Of a stretch of DNA of 64,000 bases, positions 54,201 to 60,128 are shown in pieces. How positions within the stretch are numbered: position 1 is the first letter of the stretch; each line of letters begins with the position of its first letter. The DNA lies in NCBI GenBank assembly GCA_009792885.1, contig WMCF01000080.1:2952785-3016784 (forward strand), given 5' to 3'. Below the pieces are notes generated by a model. It was not told the origin of the DNA. It saw only the letters and a list, made by a program, of their open reading frames with translations, and did not search any database. The position numbers were made by a program, and so were the translations under genes. The stretch is from Eremophila alpestris peregrina. Its lineage: Eukaryota > Chordata > Aves > Passeriformes > Alaudidae.

Positions 54201-56999
54201 AGGCTAGCTCTAAAGTACCACAAGGCCACAATTTGCTCCAGCCTTTTTAAAATAAACCACTTGGGTTTTTAATCATTCAGAGGCAAAAAAGTACACATCT
54301 TTTAAAATTTAAGACATTATATATATAGCACTTGTGCAATACTCTAGCCTCCAAAAAGCAGTGCTGATTTATTACAAGGAAAAAAAAAACAACTTTCCTT
54401 TTTTATTTTTCTTGTAATGTGATGGATTTCAGACTATTTAATTTCACTAGTGCATGATTTATGTAAAATTTAGTAATCTTATAATCAAGACACACAAACA
54501 CTGCATGAAAACACATAGCTGTAATGGAAATGCTTTCAGAGCATGCAGACAAGCATTAAAAACTATTAAGTTTACACAAAATATTGAAGGCAACAATAAT
54601 ACTTTTTTTTTTAAATACCTTAGTTACAGAATTTTAGTAATTAGCAAGCTAAAAAATTCTCCATAGACTTTAGGTATACTCTGAGTGGAGAGATCTGCTA
54701 GTCAATTATGTACTCCATATAAAAACTGTATTCCACTGCTGTTATTACTAACAGTTTCTGCCTTTTAGATAAAAGAATTTCTAGGTCCTCTGAGATACTT
54801 GAAATGAAAGAAACATTGCAGATGCACAGACCATTAAACACAATTTAAGTCAAAAAAAAAGCATCATGTGGTAGACCAGGAAAAAAATAAAACTCGACAG
54901 GTGATGCCTCACCAATGCTACACAGCAGCTCTGAGCCTCTCAGAGCAAGACACAGGTAGCTCCATATATCAGTATACATTATAAACAAGTCAACAGGCCA
55001 TATAGAGAAAAAATAATTTTATTCTAATACATAGGCACTAGAGAAGCAAGAAATTTTATTTAAATAAAAATGTACTAAAGCCTCTAAAATACGAGAGCTT
55101 CTTGAAGATTAAATAATAAAAAAGAAAATCAATTTCCAAAGACATGAAAATATATGACAGCTTCTAAGTAAAACTGGGGGGAGGGTGTTTGGATTGGGTT
55201 ATTTTGGGGTTTTTTTTCCTTAGTTTTTTAAACTGAGACAATGTGCATCTAAACCTGTTAACAGTTGCTTCACAGAGTCATAACCTGCCATGACTAACCA
55301 TCAGCAACCCACAAAGCTGGAAAAAGAAGCTTTTACCTTTTTTGTAATGTATAAACATTGCCCAAAACATTTACAATGTTCTGTATTTTTCAATAAATAT
55401 TCTATCTGTCTTCACTGAACAGAAAGAAGAAACTACAAAAACTTCAGAACTTCAGTACACAAATCCAGCAATTAGTTTGACACAGTTTTGCTGAAAGATG
55501 CTATTGGTCAAACCTTTCAAATAAGACTCACCTAATCAGTAAGAGATATGACATATTAAGCCTTACTGTTATAGATCAAGGACTATTACGTTGTCTCCAG
55601 CAGTTACATGTGCTGTTGCTGTGTTAAGGCCTCTTATAGAGACTAAGCTTTACAAAGATGCTATAAATGCCTTGACAAACTGAACGAAAATTACTGCAGA
55701 GACGAAACTAAGTAAAGACGCCATTTCAGAAAACAAGCATGAAAACAAAAATGCCCATGATGCAAAAAGCTCCAGGAGAAGCTTACAAAATCTGGTTAAT
55801 GTATATGAGTGCCTAGGAATGGAATTCCAGGTAGGCAAATACCTCGACGACATTTCACACCTACTGTACGAACGCACCTGTAAAAAAACCCCGAACCTCC
55901 GTGTGTTTGCTTTTGCTGATGCTGCAGATACCTGGGATGCACATTCGAAACTGAGCCAGCAGTGGTCACCACCCAGGCATCTGTTCACGGTCTGTGTCTG
56001 ACAGACCTTTGCTGTTTTCTTCCAGGTACCTTACTAAGGGGACCTCAGGAGCCCACATTCAAACAGAACACTTCACTGCCTTCAGAACTGGCAGGTTAAT
56101 TTAATTCTACAGACCACTGCTTACCTCGCCTAGCACAGCCGGGCACCACCGCCTCTAAAAACACCTAAGGCAGTATCCACTGCTGGTTCTTTAGGGCTAA
56201 AAATAACAAATATCCCAGACCTACAGATGACAGCGCCAAGAAAAAACGGGATGTCACAGCCGTTCGCGGAGAGGCCACTCACCCCCACGAGCACTAAAAC
56301 CCTGGCACTAAAACGCCGTCAAAACCCTTGGCGTTTATGCACGGTTATTTCCGGGCGTGTAAAACGCCCATAAGCCAGTTCAGTTTCGCATTCCCAGAGC
56401 CAGGTCAGGCTCCCGCCTCCAAGCTGCCCGCCCAGCAATTCCCAAACTTTACGCGAGCACTAGAGACACCGCGGCCAGCCAAGGTCCGTCCCCAGCTAGG
56501 AGACAGCAGCACGGGAGGCTCCGTATGGAAAAACAAAACAGAAGCGGCCGTTCATGCGTCTCCAGCACTTCGCCCGGTTTCTCTTGCCCCCGTTCTGCAG
56601 CTCCTCCCGCTCCGCCGCCGCCGCCGCCCCCCGCTGCCGCAGCCGGCTGCTCCGCGGACACCGCCTCCCCAGCCCGCCCGCCTGACCGCCCCCGCGGCTA
56701 TTTTTAAGCGGCCGGGCAGGTGGAGCGGCGGCAGAGTTGTTGGGTGCGCAGGCGGCCCGGCCCGAGCCAGCAACGCCCAGGGGACGCCTGCCCGGCCTTC
56801 TCCCTTGTGCGGGCGGCAGGGCGAGCCCGGCCGGGCAGGAAGGCACGCGGCGGCATGAGGGCAGGTAGGCGGCTCCCCCGCGGCGCGCCAGGCCCGTACC
56901 TCCCCAGATGCCCAGCTTCAGCTGGGAGCTGTCCAGGTTCACCACGTAGTCGCCAAGGAAACGGTTCAGGACGTCCACGACCAGGGATTCAAACACCAT
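1..56999 (-). CDS. VPS13A: VPS13A (chorein), 5' part: exons 1-39 of a multi-exon gene
   Basis: VPS13A is a large bridge-like lipid-transfer protein at contacts between the ER and mitochondria, lipid droplets and plasma membrane; loss in humans causes chorea-acanthocytosis (known). Seen here: 39 minus-strand exons whose phases all fit, giving 1,629 codons without a stop. The protein opens MVFESLVVDVLNRFLGDYVV, the chorein N-terminus, and follows the human VPS13A order closely. Diagnostic stretches are NLYTQPVEAVL, GGWFSWIWSWS and IIETQKVLDLKINL, closer to VPS13A than to VPS13C. An FFAT-like motif (residues 847-853) should bind VAP proteins. The C-terminal part (VAB repeats, ATG2-like and PH regions) lies off the left edge. 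The start was chosen because it matches the conserved family start and has A at -3 and G at +4. Intact; one intron uses a GC donor. Confidence 0.95.
1312..1532 (-). CDS. VPS13A: VPS13A exon 38 (residues 1482-1555)
   Basis: Encodes DVNYKQGRDGTVLDAIVQE, LCASMEFLLTVADIFLKAN and a polar linker. TTTCAG acceptor, GTATAT donor. Confidence 0.94.
2136..2305 (-). CDS. VPS13A: VPS13A exon 37 (residues 1426-1481)
   Basis: Encodes LLKLAEFKLDLMSAALKM and SMNASVKLANCTLDDKRQS. The donor AAG/GTCTGT is poor beyond GT, but no better site keeps the phase to exon 38. Confidence 0.93.
3002..3126 (-). CDS. VPS13A: VPS13A exon 36 (residues 1384-1425)
   Basis: Encodes VTVVTSAVVELHSPMKIKTT and LTLVLYSPNSKQ. TTAAAG acceptor, GTAAGT donor. 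Phase fits exon 35 across a 6.4-kb intron. Confidence 0.94.
3915..5876 (+). mobile_element. CR1 LINE, 5' half (5' UTR, ORF1, ORF2 endonuclease)
   Basis: Recognised from CR1 protein fragments. ORF1-like VDDLLSLIAELREEVQRL (about 4,478-4,530) is a probable coiled coil. A spacer around 5,150-5,215 follows, then AP-endonuclease-like ORF2 pieces CLYTNA, LWVRIKGQTSRGDTVVGVCY and LVLLGD (5,400-5,800). Many stops and frameshifts, so it is dead. The left boundary is approximate. The element resumes at 7,475 after an LTR insertion. Confidence 0.8.
5877..7474 (+). mobile_element. ERVL-like solo LTR inserted in CR1
   Basis: A 1,598-bp block starting TGTTATGG and ending CTCA (TG...CA), flanked by CATGG at 5,872-5,876 and 7,475-7,479, a 5-bp target duplication typical of class III ERVs. 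It splits the CR1 ORF2 reading cleanly. Inside are TATAAAAG (6,005-6,012), a GC-rich stretch just downstream, and AATAAA (7,325-7,330). No gag, pol or env sequence is present. Confidence 0.75.
7475..8956 (+). mobile_element. CR1 LINE, 3' half (ORF2 reverse transcriptase, 3' end)
   Basis: Continues the interrupted element: VEDPTR right after the LTR, then a region like VKVGGSLG, then reverse-transcriptase residues PEDWKEPNVIPVFKQGN, NYQPVSLTSIPAKAMECLIL and VVIVCLDSNKAFNNASH (8,330-8,716). The palm is then deleted and joined to the 3' UTR (LAQIARRG...). Ends ATTCTGTGTTTCTGTGA, the CR1 tail. Confidence 0.85.
8957..9378 (+). mobile_element. Second CR1 fragment
   Basis: Carries the CR1 ORF1/spacer signature (CTGTCTCAAAGGGG and 'TAGCATGG', near 9,270-9,340) also seen in the neighbouring copy around 5,150, then ends ATTCTGTGATTCTATGA at 9,362-9,378. 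It is therefore a separate, internally deleted insertion. Confidence 0.55.
9494..9644 (-). CDS. VPS13A: VPS13A exon 35 (residues 1334-1383)
   Basis: Encodes LILSQEDITTILRTLNEN then a Ser/Thr/His-rich disordered linker. GTAATA donor. The next intron carries the nested transposons. Confidence 0.93.
10465..10612 (-). CDS. VPS13A: VPS13A exon 34 (residues 1284-1333)
   Basis: Encodes VNLELAVERNLAATWYNEVP and IEISGRLKPMN. TTCACAG acceptor, GTAAGC donor. Confidence 0.94.
11292..11599 (-). CDS. VPS13A: VPS13A exon 33 (residues 1182-1283)
   Basis: Largest exon in the window (308 nt). Encodes AFVNNFQAAKEALTEATV, then APVVIIPQSAMSANVLVADL and PPVIDSMTVKLSELKLY, among the best conserved VPS13 segments. 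GTAATG donor. Confidence 0.96.
12206..12373 (-). CDS. VPS13A: VPS13A exon 32 (residues 1126-1181)
   Basis: 168-nt in-phase exon encoding YITGKEVFNFRMVSYVNATD and VGCIQVVFVNKFVSSIL, a conserved repeat unit of the rod. TTTAAG acceptor, GTAAGT donor. Confidence 0.94.
12820..12923 (-). CDS. VPS13A: VPS13A exon 31 (residues 1091-1125)
   Basis: Encodes GLDSQVIMKKAATDVT and KLKNISIVDSDETALYKK. TTGAG acceptor (GAG, slightly weak), GTAGGC donor. Confidence 0.93.
13005..13121 (-). CDS. VPS13A: VPS13A exon 30 (residues 1052-1090)
   Basis: Encodes DVIDLIICADLACLRIF and RIAEIHIE. CATAG acceptor, GTAGGA donor. Confidence 0.93.
13480..13636 (-). CDS. VPS13A: VPS13A exon 29 (residues 1000-1051)
   Basis: Encodes VNFSSLDIHLHTEALLNAM and YLNNLLP, then a charged loop rich in Glu/Lys. 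TTTTAG acceptor, GTAAGT donor. Confidence 0.95.
13715..13774 (-). CDS. VPS13A: VPS13A exon 28 (residues 980-999)
   Basis: 60-nt in-phase exon encoding GPELKTVCQNVLQKIK. Same length as the corresponding human segment (20 residues). GTATGA donor. Confidence 0.91.
14028..14107 (-). CDS. VPS13A: VPS13A exon 27 (residues 953-979)
   Basis: Encodes KPVYVITTLDNVEDDLLTLE then YIK. GTTAGG donor, TTTTTAG acceptor. Confidence 0.93.
14458..14614 (-). CDS. VPS13A: VPS13A exon 26 (residues 901-952)
   Basis: Encodes GLGTELKIRTFDMAGYAF and CPEYI, conserved strands of the middle channel. GTAAGT donor. Confidence 0.94.
16095..16267 (-). CDS. VPS13A: VPS13A exon 25 (residues 843-900), FFAT-like motif
   Basis: Opens with ESEEEFYDALSSPVED. 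EFYDALS at about 847-853 is an FFAT motif (E-F-F/Y-D-A-x-x) behind an acidic tract, the site by which VPS13A binds ER VAP-A/VAP-B (known). The human core is EFFDAPC, so Phe-3 is Tyr here. The exon then has a basic patch (SLKRAVSTRRKTLHKQ) and returns to the channel fold at LKFEVAE. Confidence 0.93.
17923..18007 (-). CDS. VPS13A: VPS13A exon 24 (residues 815-842), linker
   Basis: 85-nt exon of low conservation (SQGVYPVLDLHSFPES) leading into the acidic FFAT region. Accepted because both splice sites and phases fit and the SQ...PVLDL pattern lines up with the human linker. Confidence 0.87.
18461..19015 (-). mobile_element. CR1 3' fragment (minus strand) in intron 23
   Basis: Begins CATAGAATCATAGAA, the complement of the CR1 tail, followed by the standard 3'-UTR and ORF2 end seen in reverse complement. 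Truncated at its 5' end near 19,015. Confidence 0.85.
19040..19398 (+). mobile_element. CR1 3' fragment (plus strand) in intron 23
   Basis: Contains the CR1 3'-end block TGGTTGAGCACTGGAACAGG ... GGGCCAGGAGCTGGACTTTG and ends near GATAATCTATGAG. Opposite to the copy just before it. Confidence 0.85.
19593..19712 (-). mobile_element. Short CR1 3' end (minus strand)
   Basis: Starts GAATCACAGAATCACAG, then AGGTTGGAAGAGACCTTTAA and TCTAACACCTCAACTAGATC, a 120-bp 5'-truncated CR1 3' end. Confidence 0.85.
22075..22213 (-). CDS. VPS13A: VPS13A exon 23 (residues 768-814)
   Basis: Encodes LPLLSIQISDQKVTSILE and IDSIPKPE, then a Ser/Pro/Thr-rich linker. ACAG acceptor, GTAAGG donor. Confidence 0.94.
22214..25708 (-). 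other. VPS13A intron 22
   Basis: 3.5-kb AT-rich intron. A TA/TG-rich self-complementary tract lies at 22,361-22,396. Nothing else recognised. Confidence 0.75.
22361..22396. repeat. (TA)n-rich near-palindrome
   Basis: TGTGTATATATA... through ...TATATATACACA, a dinucleotide tract that is largely its own reverse complement. Simple repeat. Confidence 0.8.
25709..25826 (-). CDS. VPS13A: VPS13A exon 22 (residues 729-767)
   Basis: Encodes NWREARKL, CILQPLDVRLEFSRAMVV and ending DARMP, with the next arginine codon split. GTATGT donor. Confidence 0.94.
26638..26770 (-). CDS. VPS13A: VPS13A exon 21 (residues 685-728)
   Basis: Encodes SLEDIMSRAYDSFDVQLS and MQLLYSKH; the acceptor is TTTAAG rather than CAG. 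GTAAGT donor. Confidence 0.94.
28330..28978 (+). mobile_element. CR1 3' fragment (first of a tandem pair)
   Basis: Carries the CR1 ORF2 end (AGGCTGCATCTTGAATATTT, GAGGGCAACAGAGCTGGGGA) and 3' UTR (CACTGGAACAGGCTGCCCAG), ending in a degenerate GATTCAGTAGTTCTGAG tail. Confidence 0.85.
28985..29626 (+). mobile_element. CR1 3' fragment (second of a tandem pair)
   Basis: Starts in ORF2 sequence (CCTGGGGGTGCTGGTGGATG), passes GGAGTACTGCAGCCTGTGGG, and ends CCCATTCTATAATTCC. Short plus-strand ORFs here are CR1 reverse-transcriptase end remnants, not host genes. Confidence 0.87.
30438..30574 (-). CDS. VPS13A: VPS13A exon 20 (residues 639-684)
   Basis: Encodes LLYIIETQKVLDLKINLMA and NLLLLDLGSFN, diagnostic of VPS13A. 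TTTCAG acceptor, GTATGT donor. Confidence 0.95.
30575..33281 (-). other. VPS13A intron 19 (GC-AG)
   Basis: 2.7-kb AT-rich intron with a GC 5' splice site. No repeat or gene recognised. Confidence 0.75.
33282..33396 (-). CDS. VPS13A: VPS13A exon 19 (residues 601-638), GC donor
   Basis: Encodes VNSLVDFFRPPKDVHLEQL and KLEEFREKTST. The 5' splice site reads ACAG/GCAAGT, so the following intron is GC-AG; no in-phase GT lies nearby, and the protein continues perfectly into exon 20. Confidence 0.93.
33473..33674 (-). CDS. VPS13A: VPS13A exon 18 (residues 533-600)
   Basis: Encodes FETNPLDEKADQRIRIESQP and LEIIYDA. Phase fits exon 17 (split Arg codon). The middle (QRKCTPRLLSSRTVYSDES) diverges from human, as loops in this family do. 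Confidence 0.94.
34914..35056 (-). CDS. VPS13A: VPS13A exon 17 (residues 486-532)
   Basis: Encodes SMSISIRENKQTPQLIEFAL and QRPGAQAI, channel strands; ends two bases into an arginine codon. GTGAGC donor. Confidence 0.94.
35842..35936 (-). CDS. VPS13A: VPS13A exon 16 (residues 454-485)
   Basis: Encodes LMTQEEKAKLYAAIGYSET, the conserved VPS13 'M-T-x-E-E-K ... AIGYSE' block. GTAAGT donor. Confidence 0.95.
36521..36656 (-). CDS. VPS13A: VPS13A exon 15 (residues 409-453)
   Basis: Encodes GGWFSWIWSWSSQKK, the tryptophan-rich loop typical of VPS13A/C, then an acidic/polar tail. Unusual TTTAAG acceptor, GTATGA donor. Confidence 0.95.
38140..38433 (+). mobile_element. CR1 3' fragment in intron 14
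   Basis: Contains TTTCTTCACTGAAAGGGTTG, AGCTGCCCAGGGATGTGATT and CCTTTCCAACCTAAATAATT, the diverged CR1 3' UTR and end. Confidence 0.85.
40096..40158 (-). CDS. VPS13A: VPS13A exon 14 (residues 388-408)
   Basis: 63-nt in-phase exon encoding EKTLDIFNITLARQQAEVE, one of the most conserved VPS13 stretches. ATTCCAG acceptor, GTAAAA donor. Confidence 0.95.
40524..40695 (-). CDS. VPS13A: VPS13A exon 13 (residues 330-387)
   Basis: Encodes WWKYVIYGILEV, MWSWEHISHHRKQVKNYKE and KKPNEEILKLLE, a conserved helix-strand block. TTTTAG acceptor, GTTAGT donor. Confidence 0.95.
41378..41484 (-). CDS. VPS13A: VPS13A exon 12 (residues 295-329)
   Basis: Encodes MELLESIDMMTRNLPYRKY; the terminal tryptophan codon is split TG/G with exon 13. 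GTAGGC donor. Confidence 0.94.
41693..41820 (-). CDS. VPS13A: VPS13A exon 11 (residues 252-294)
   Basis: Encodes VFRPISAKAKLLMNPRSD and ITVEFNKPQ, conserved channel strands. T-rich acceptor, GTACCA donor. Confidence 0.95.
43707..43764 (-). CDS. VPS13A: VPS13A exon 10 (residues 233-251)
   Basis: 58-nt exon encoding NVIPDGYDF, leaving one base for the V codon completed in exon 11. GTAAGT donor. Confidence 0.93.
44210..44290 (-). CDS. VPS13A: VPS13A exon 9 (residues 206-232)
   Basis: 81-nt in-phase exon encoding RLDNLFAYWNVKSEMFY, strongly conserved in VPS13A. TTTTCAG acceptor, GTAAGT donor. Confidence 0.95.
44508..44567 (-). CDS. VPS13A: VPS13A exon 8 (residues 186-205)
   Basis: 60-nt in-phase exon encoding NWNPCLHDETAKLFHK. 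ATTTCAG acceptor, GTACAG donor. Confidence 0.93.
45638..45697 (-). CDS. VPS13A: VPS13A exon 7 (residues 166-185)
   Basis: 60-nt in-phase exon encoding NPLSFGISLQNLSLQ after ITNRD, the conserved VPS13 strand following IRYEDD. GTAATC donor. Confidence 0.94.
45949..46058 (-). CDS. VPS13A: VPS13A exon 6 (residues 129-165)
   Basis: Encodes TFVEKLVTQVIKNLQLKIS and NIHIRYEDD, part of the first long beta-strands of the channel (RBG-type repeat). GTAAGT donor, ATATAG acceptor. Confidence 0.95.
46722..46823 (-). CDS. VPS13A: VPS13A exon 5 (residues 95-128)
   Basis: Charged helical segment including IKYDAEKEARQ and RIEEAKQKIADQ, a probable coiled/amphipathic helix next to the chorein domain. GTGTTTAG acceptor, GTAAGA donor. 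Confidence 0.94.
47100..47195 (-). CDS. VPS13A: VPS13A exon 4 (residues 63-94)
   Basis: Encodes IPWQNLYTQPVEAVLDG and YLLIVP, hallmark chorein_N residues and clearly VPS13A-like rather than VPS13C-like. GTAAGT donor, TTTGTAG acceptor. Confidence 0.95.
48098..48140 (-). CDS. VPS13A: VPS13A exon 3 (residues 49-62)
   Basis: 43-nt micro-exon encoding SHLDVPFKVKAGHI, with a TTTTTCAG acceptor and GTAAGT donor. Part of the chorein_N lipid groove entrance. Phase 0 in, phase 1 out. Confidence 0.93.
48633..48676 (-). CDS. VPS13A: VPS13A exon 2 (residues 34-48)
   Basis: 44-nt micro-exon encoding GAVALKNLEIKENAL, between a TTTTAG acceptor and a GTAAGT donor. It is too short to show up as an ORF and was found by phase and homology. 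Same length as the human exon as I recall it. Confidence 0.94.
48677..56899 (-). other. VPS13A intron 1
   Basis: 8.2-kb first intron. An LTR-like block lies near 48.9-49.5 kb, and the last about 650 bases before exon 1 are part of the CpG island. G-runs occur near 52,505-52,520 and 55,180. No other gene seen. Confidence 0.75.
48885..49475 (+). mobile_element. LTR-like sequence in intron 1
   Basis: TATAAAGG at about 49,151 is followed about 240 bases later by AATAAA (about 49,393), then TTTTGGGTGCTCCC (49,476-49,489), which resembles a retroviral proline primer-binding site, and a further GGGACACCCCC. No target duplication found and the left end is uncertain. Confidence 0.4.
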
Positions 57000-57270
57000 C
57001 CTGCCCTCTGGCCGCCGCCGCCCGGCAGCAGCGCCGCCGCCCCGGCTCCTGCCGCTCCCCGCCGGTCCACCCCGCCCCGCGGCTCGAAGGGGCGGCCCGG
57101 CGCTGTCCCCGCCCCGCTCCGCCCGCCCCTCCCGGCTGCGGGCGCGGCGAGGAAGGGGCGCGGCTTGTCCGAGGCTACGGCAGCCGGTGGGGGCTGCGCA
57201 GCTCCGCCTGCCTCGGGCCTCTCCGTCCCAGCGTCGCTCCGTGGGCACGCTGGCTGCCCGCTCTTGTAAA
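56230..57270. promoter_or_regulatory. CpG island / VPS13A promoter and 5' UTR
   Basis: The only long GC- and CpG-rich block in the window, spanning exon 1. It has GC-box-like runs (CCCCGCCCC near 57,070; GGGGCGG near 57,090; a CCCCGCCCCGCTCCGCCCGC cluster at 57,107-57,129) and a short CCG/GCC triplet run near 56,613-56,628. No clear TATA box. This is typical of a broadly expressed housekeeping promoter. The transcription start cannot be placed. Confidence 0.8.
56900..56999 (-). CDS. VPS13A: VPS13A exon 1 (residues 1-33, start codon)
   Basis: Starts at the ATG on complement 56,997-56,999 and ends in phase 1 at a GTACGG donor. It encodes the amphipathic start of the chorein_N domain, ending SQLKLGIWG. 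The 5' UTR continues to higher coordinates in the CpG island; its length cannot be seen. The first 33 codons plus one base match the human exon 1 layout. Confidence 0.95.
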
Positions 57271-57281
57271 GGTACGAGTTA

Positions 57282-57718
57282 TCACAGAATGGGTCAGGTT
57301 GGAAGGGACCACAGGGGGTCATCCGGTCCAGTCTCCCTGCTCAAGCAGGGTCATCCCAGAGCAAATTGCTCAGGATTGCGACCAGGTTGTTCTTGAATAT
57401 CGCCAGCGAGGGAGACTCAGTAACCTCTCTGGGCAATCTGTTCCAGTGTTCTGTCACTGCACACTAAAGAAGCTATTCCTCATGTTCAGGTGGAGCTTCC
57501 TGTACATCCGTTTGTACCCACTGACTCTGGTTCGGCACCACCGAGCAGAGCCTGGATCCGCCTTGGCACCCTCCCTTCAGATACTCACGGATATTGATAA
57601 GATCTCCTCTCAGTCAACTCTTCTCGAGGCTGAGAGCAGGCCCAACTCCCTCAACCTTCCCTCTGAAGAGAGGTACTCCAATCCCTTAATCGTCTTTTTG
57701 CTTTCCACTCAACCCATT
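57282..57718 (-). mobile_element. CR1 3' fragment upstream of VPS13A
   Basis: Starts ATCACAGAATGGGTCAGGTT (complement of the CR1 tail) and runs through the 3' UTR and ORF2 end (GTTCCAGTGTTCTGTCACTG, AAGAAGCTATTCCTCATGTT). It abuts the CpG island about 280 bases from the start codon. Confidence 0.88.
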
Positions 57719-59178
57719 AGTTTGTCCAAGGGATTTAAATGTGGCATAGCCATAACAGTTTTTTTGAGTATTTTTCTCCCCCAGGCTAGGAAAACGTAGA
57801 CATTACTGCATCTCTTGAGGTGTTCGAAAACGGCTGAGCTATTACTGGCATAATGGCTAAAACAAATTGAATTGCATTTATCTCTCCAAAGAGCTTGACT
57901 CCCCAGCTGTTTTCTGACTTGGGTGTCAACTGAATCACATGGAAATTAGCTGGGCCGTGTTTTCCCTGAGTGGCTGTGCTGAGGACCCCTGCAGTCACAG
58001 GGAAACTTCCCGGTCTGACCATTCACAAAGCTCCCTGACAGTCACACCCCCGATGCCGGAGACTTGCGCTGCCAGGACCGGAGGCCCTCCACAGCAGGCA
58101 GCTTCAGTCAGTCACTGAAGTGAGCCTCTGGACTCGCTGGACACCTCACGTTCTGTCACTTGCTGCTGAACCTTTGTATTTAATATAAAATTAAACCACT
58201 GAGGGAAAAGGAATGAGAAAACTGCCAGATATTATATACCTTTTCATTCCATTTTACATAAGTAAAAGAATACTGCCTACCACTTCTGACCTTTCCTTTC
58301 ACAATGGGATTTATAAACCTGCTTACCACAAGCTGCCATGCCAGCAATGCCTTGCATCCACTCAATATGCAGAATAATTTGGAAAGAAGTATCTTGATAA
58401 AAAGAAATAAATTTTTATCAGGGATGATGTTGTTCTTTATTAACACAAGGAAGGGGAAAGAGTGATACTGAAGAATGATAACAGAAGACAAAAAATGCAC
58501 CATCTTATTGAGGCTTAGGTTCCTCTGAAGTTACTTTGTAGTGTTTAGAAAAATTACAATCTCAGCATTTCCAGTTCTTGGGCTTAGTGTTTTATTTCTA
58601 TTGAAAAACCACAGTAATAAAACAATTTTAAAAATTAAAAAAAAAAAAGAAAAACCAAACACAGCTACATTAGAAAGAGATTAATTGGACCAATAAAACC
58701 AAAATTTAATTCAGCAGCTCATGCACACCAAATGTGTGTCCATTCACTAATACACATAAATGAGAATATCTGTGCAGCTGTCTTTCTATAAATTTCTTAC
58801 ACAAAGCCAGACATATTTCTTATAAGCTATCTCTAGAGAAAGGTGTGAACACAAGGCTTTACGTTGTGATGCAATCATGTATCTTCCTATTTAGTACTAG
58901 AAAAGCTAGATGTTGAATCTACTCCTGTCCATTTACTCTTCCAAAGTTGGGCTTTGGCACTATGCATCGTCAGGATTATCTTCTACCGGTCAGTTTTGTG
59001 AAGTAACTTTATTTTGTAATAAAGTACAGTTCCTTAGGGTGTGGATAAAATTTCTTTGTCTTGTTCAAATATTCTGGAGAAGGCATTCTGAAGTCAAGGA
59101 AGCAGGAGTGTCCTAGGTCAAGTATAATTTCTTTTGATTAAAATGATACAATTTTTATTTTGTTATTGCAAAGAAAAT
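57719..59178. other. Intergenic stretch between VPS13A and the upstream remnant
   Basis: Nothing firmly recognised. 57.9-58.15 kb is moderately GC-rich; the rest is AT-rich. Short ORFs here have no supporting splice sites or known similarity. Confidence 0.6.
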
Positions 59179-59179
59179 T

Positions 59180-59259
59180 TTATTGTATGATGGATTTTTC
59201 GAGTTCACGAAGCGTGAGTAAGTCTTCCACAGCAATTAGCTGGACTGGAAGCTCTCCAC
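59180..59259 (-). pseudogene. Remnant terminal exon f
   Basis: Follows TTTTTCTCAG and reads GELPVQLIAVEDLLTLRELE-KSIIQ then TAA (59,180-59,182), which overlaps AATAAA at 59,179-59,184. Looks like a bona fide last exon. Confidence 0.45.
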
Positions 59260-59368
59260 CTGAGAAAAACTGCTTACTGCTGATGAATTGCTAGACCTCA
59301 GGTAGGTGACCACAGAAAAGCATATGCTTCCTACTAGTGACTCTTACCTACTTATAAATCCATAATAC

Positions 59369-60037
59369 TTGCAGACTCATCAAGGCACAGGGTTCCATCT
59401 TTTTCCCCTTCATTAATCTCCATGTCCCACAGCTCACTAGCACTAGCAGGAGCAGTGTAATTTCCAGCCCAGGCTGGATCAGTATCTGAGAAGTAAAGAA
59501 CAGAGTGCATCGAACTGTGGACCATCTGTGGGGCATCCATCCAGCCCCATGAACCAAAGTATCTCCCTGACATTTCCACAGAATTTGGGAGCTCTGTCCA
59601 CATACACGACACAATCAGAGCCGACTGGACAGCAGTTCCTCCACTTGTCTGTATGTTCCTGCAGTCTCCATTGAAATCAGTTAGTGATCACTCTGCTTTT
59701 CCCATTTTTGGAACCAAAGCTTCTGAAGTACTTGATGGCACTTCACGCCTGTACCAAAGCTGTTTAACATGTGGCTGGATATTAGCAACCAAGTTTCTGG
59801 GTTCCCTGCACATAGAATTTCTGCAGGCTGAGCCTGAAGGCCACAGACTTCTCTGTGACAATGAGGGATTCCATGAGAGCTTTCTGCTGCCCTCTGTCTG
59901 AAGACTTCTTTGAGGTGACTCAGGACCTCATAGGTCTGCCAGGATGGTAGGTCATCTTCAGGATAAGTGTTGTCCTCTGCCTCAGCATAGTCACAAACAT
60001 CCTTCTCAGCCACATATTAGAATTCAGGAAAGTAGAT
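59369..60037 (-). pseudogene. Remnant exon e, frameshifted, next to T82
   Basis: 669 nt starting after T82-ATGAGCAG. Opens IYFPEF, TAA, YVAEKDVCDYAEAEDNTYPE, DDLPSWQTYEVLSHLKEVF, then changes frame (ALMESLIVTEKSVAFRLSLQ; IQPHVKQLWYRREVPSSTS) and later reads YFSDTDPAWAGNYTAPASAS and EGEKDGTLCLDESA. A GTATTA donor keeps the phase with the terminal exon; a stronger GTAAGAGT lies just beyond a stop. Confidence 0.42.
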
Positions 60038-60042
60038 CTGCT

Positions 60043-60045
<3 letters not shown>

Positions 60046-60127
<82 letters not shown>
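60046..60127. repeat. 82-base poly(A)/poly(T) run
   Basis: Uninterrupted A on the plus strand (T on the minus). Its minus-strand end is followed by ATGAGCAG, an acceptor-like site. It could be a simple repeat expanded from a polypyrimidine tract, or the tail of an old insertion. Confidence 0.9.

Positions 60128-60128
<1 letters not shown>

Noticed and set aside
1..56999. Identity as VPS13C
   Set aside because: Exon 1 has some VPS13C-like residues (SQLKLGIWG), but exons 4, 15, 20 and 29 follow VPS13A and the extra VPS13C-specific sequence is absent.
56496..57248. 250-residue minus-strand ORF across the CpG island
   Set aside because: It contains VPS13A exon 1 in frame but runs into intron 1 and upstream GC-rich DNA; low stop density in GC-rich sequence explains the length. 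The conserved family start is the MVFES methionine.
56720..57799. 359-residue plus-strand ORF
   Set aside because: Spans the CpG island and a CR1 in antisense; composition is Arg/Pro/Gly-rich as expected from GC-rich noise.
57786..58022. 78-residue minus-strand ORF upstream of VPS13A
   Set aside because: Reads somewhat protein-like but has no recognisable similarity, splice context or partner exons.
59653..59901. Plus-strand 82-residue ORF upstream of the A82 run, as a processed retrocopy
   Set aside because: No AATAAA precedes the A run, the plus frame does not look like a protein, and the minus strand has protein-like frames with splice-type borders. Retrocopies are also rare in birds. 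Not fully excluded.
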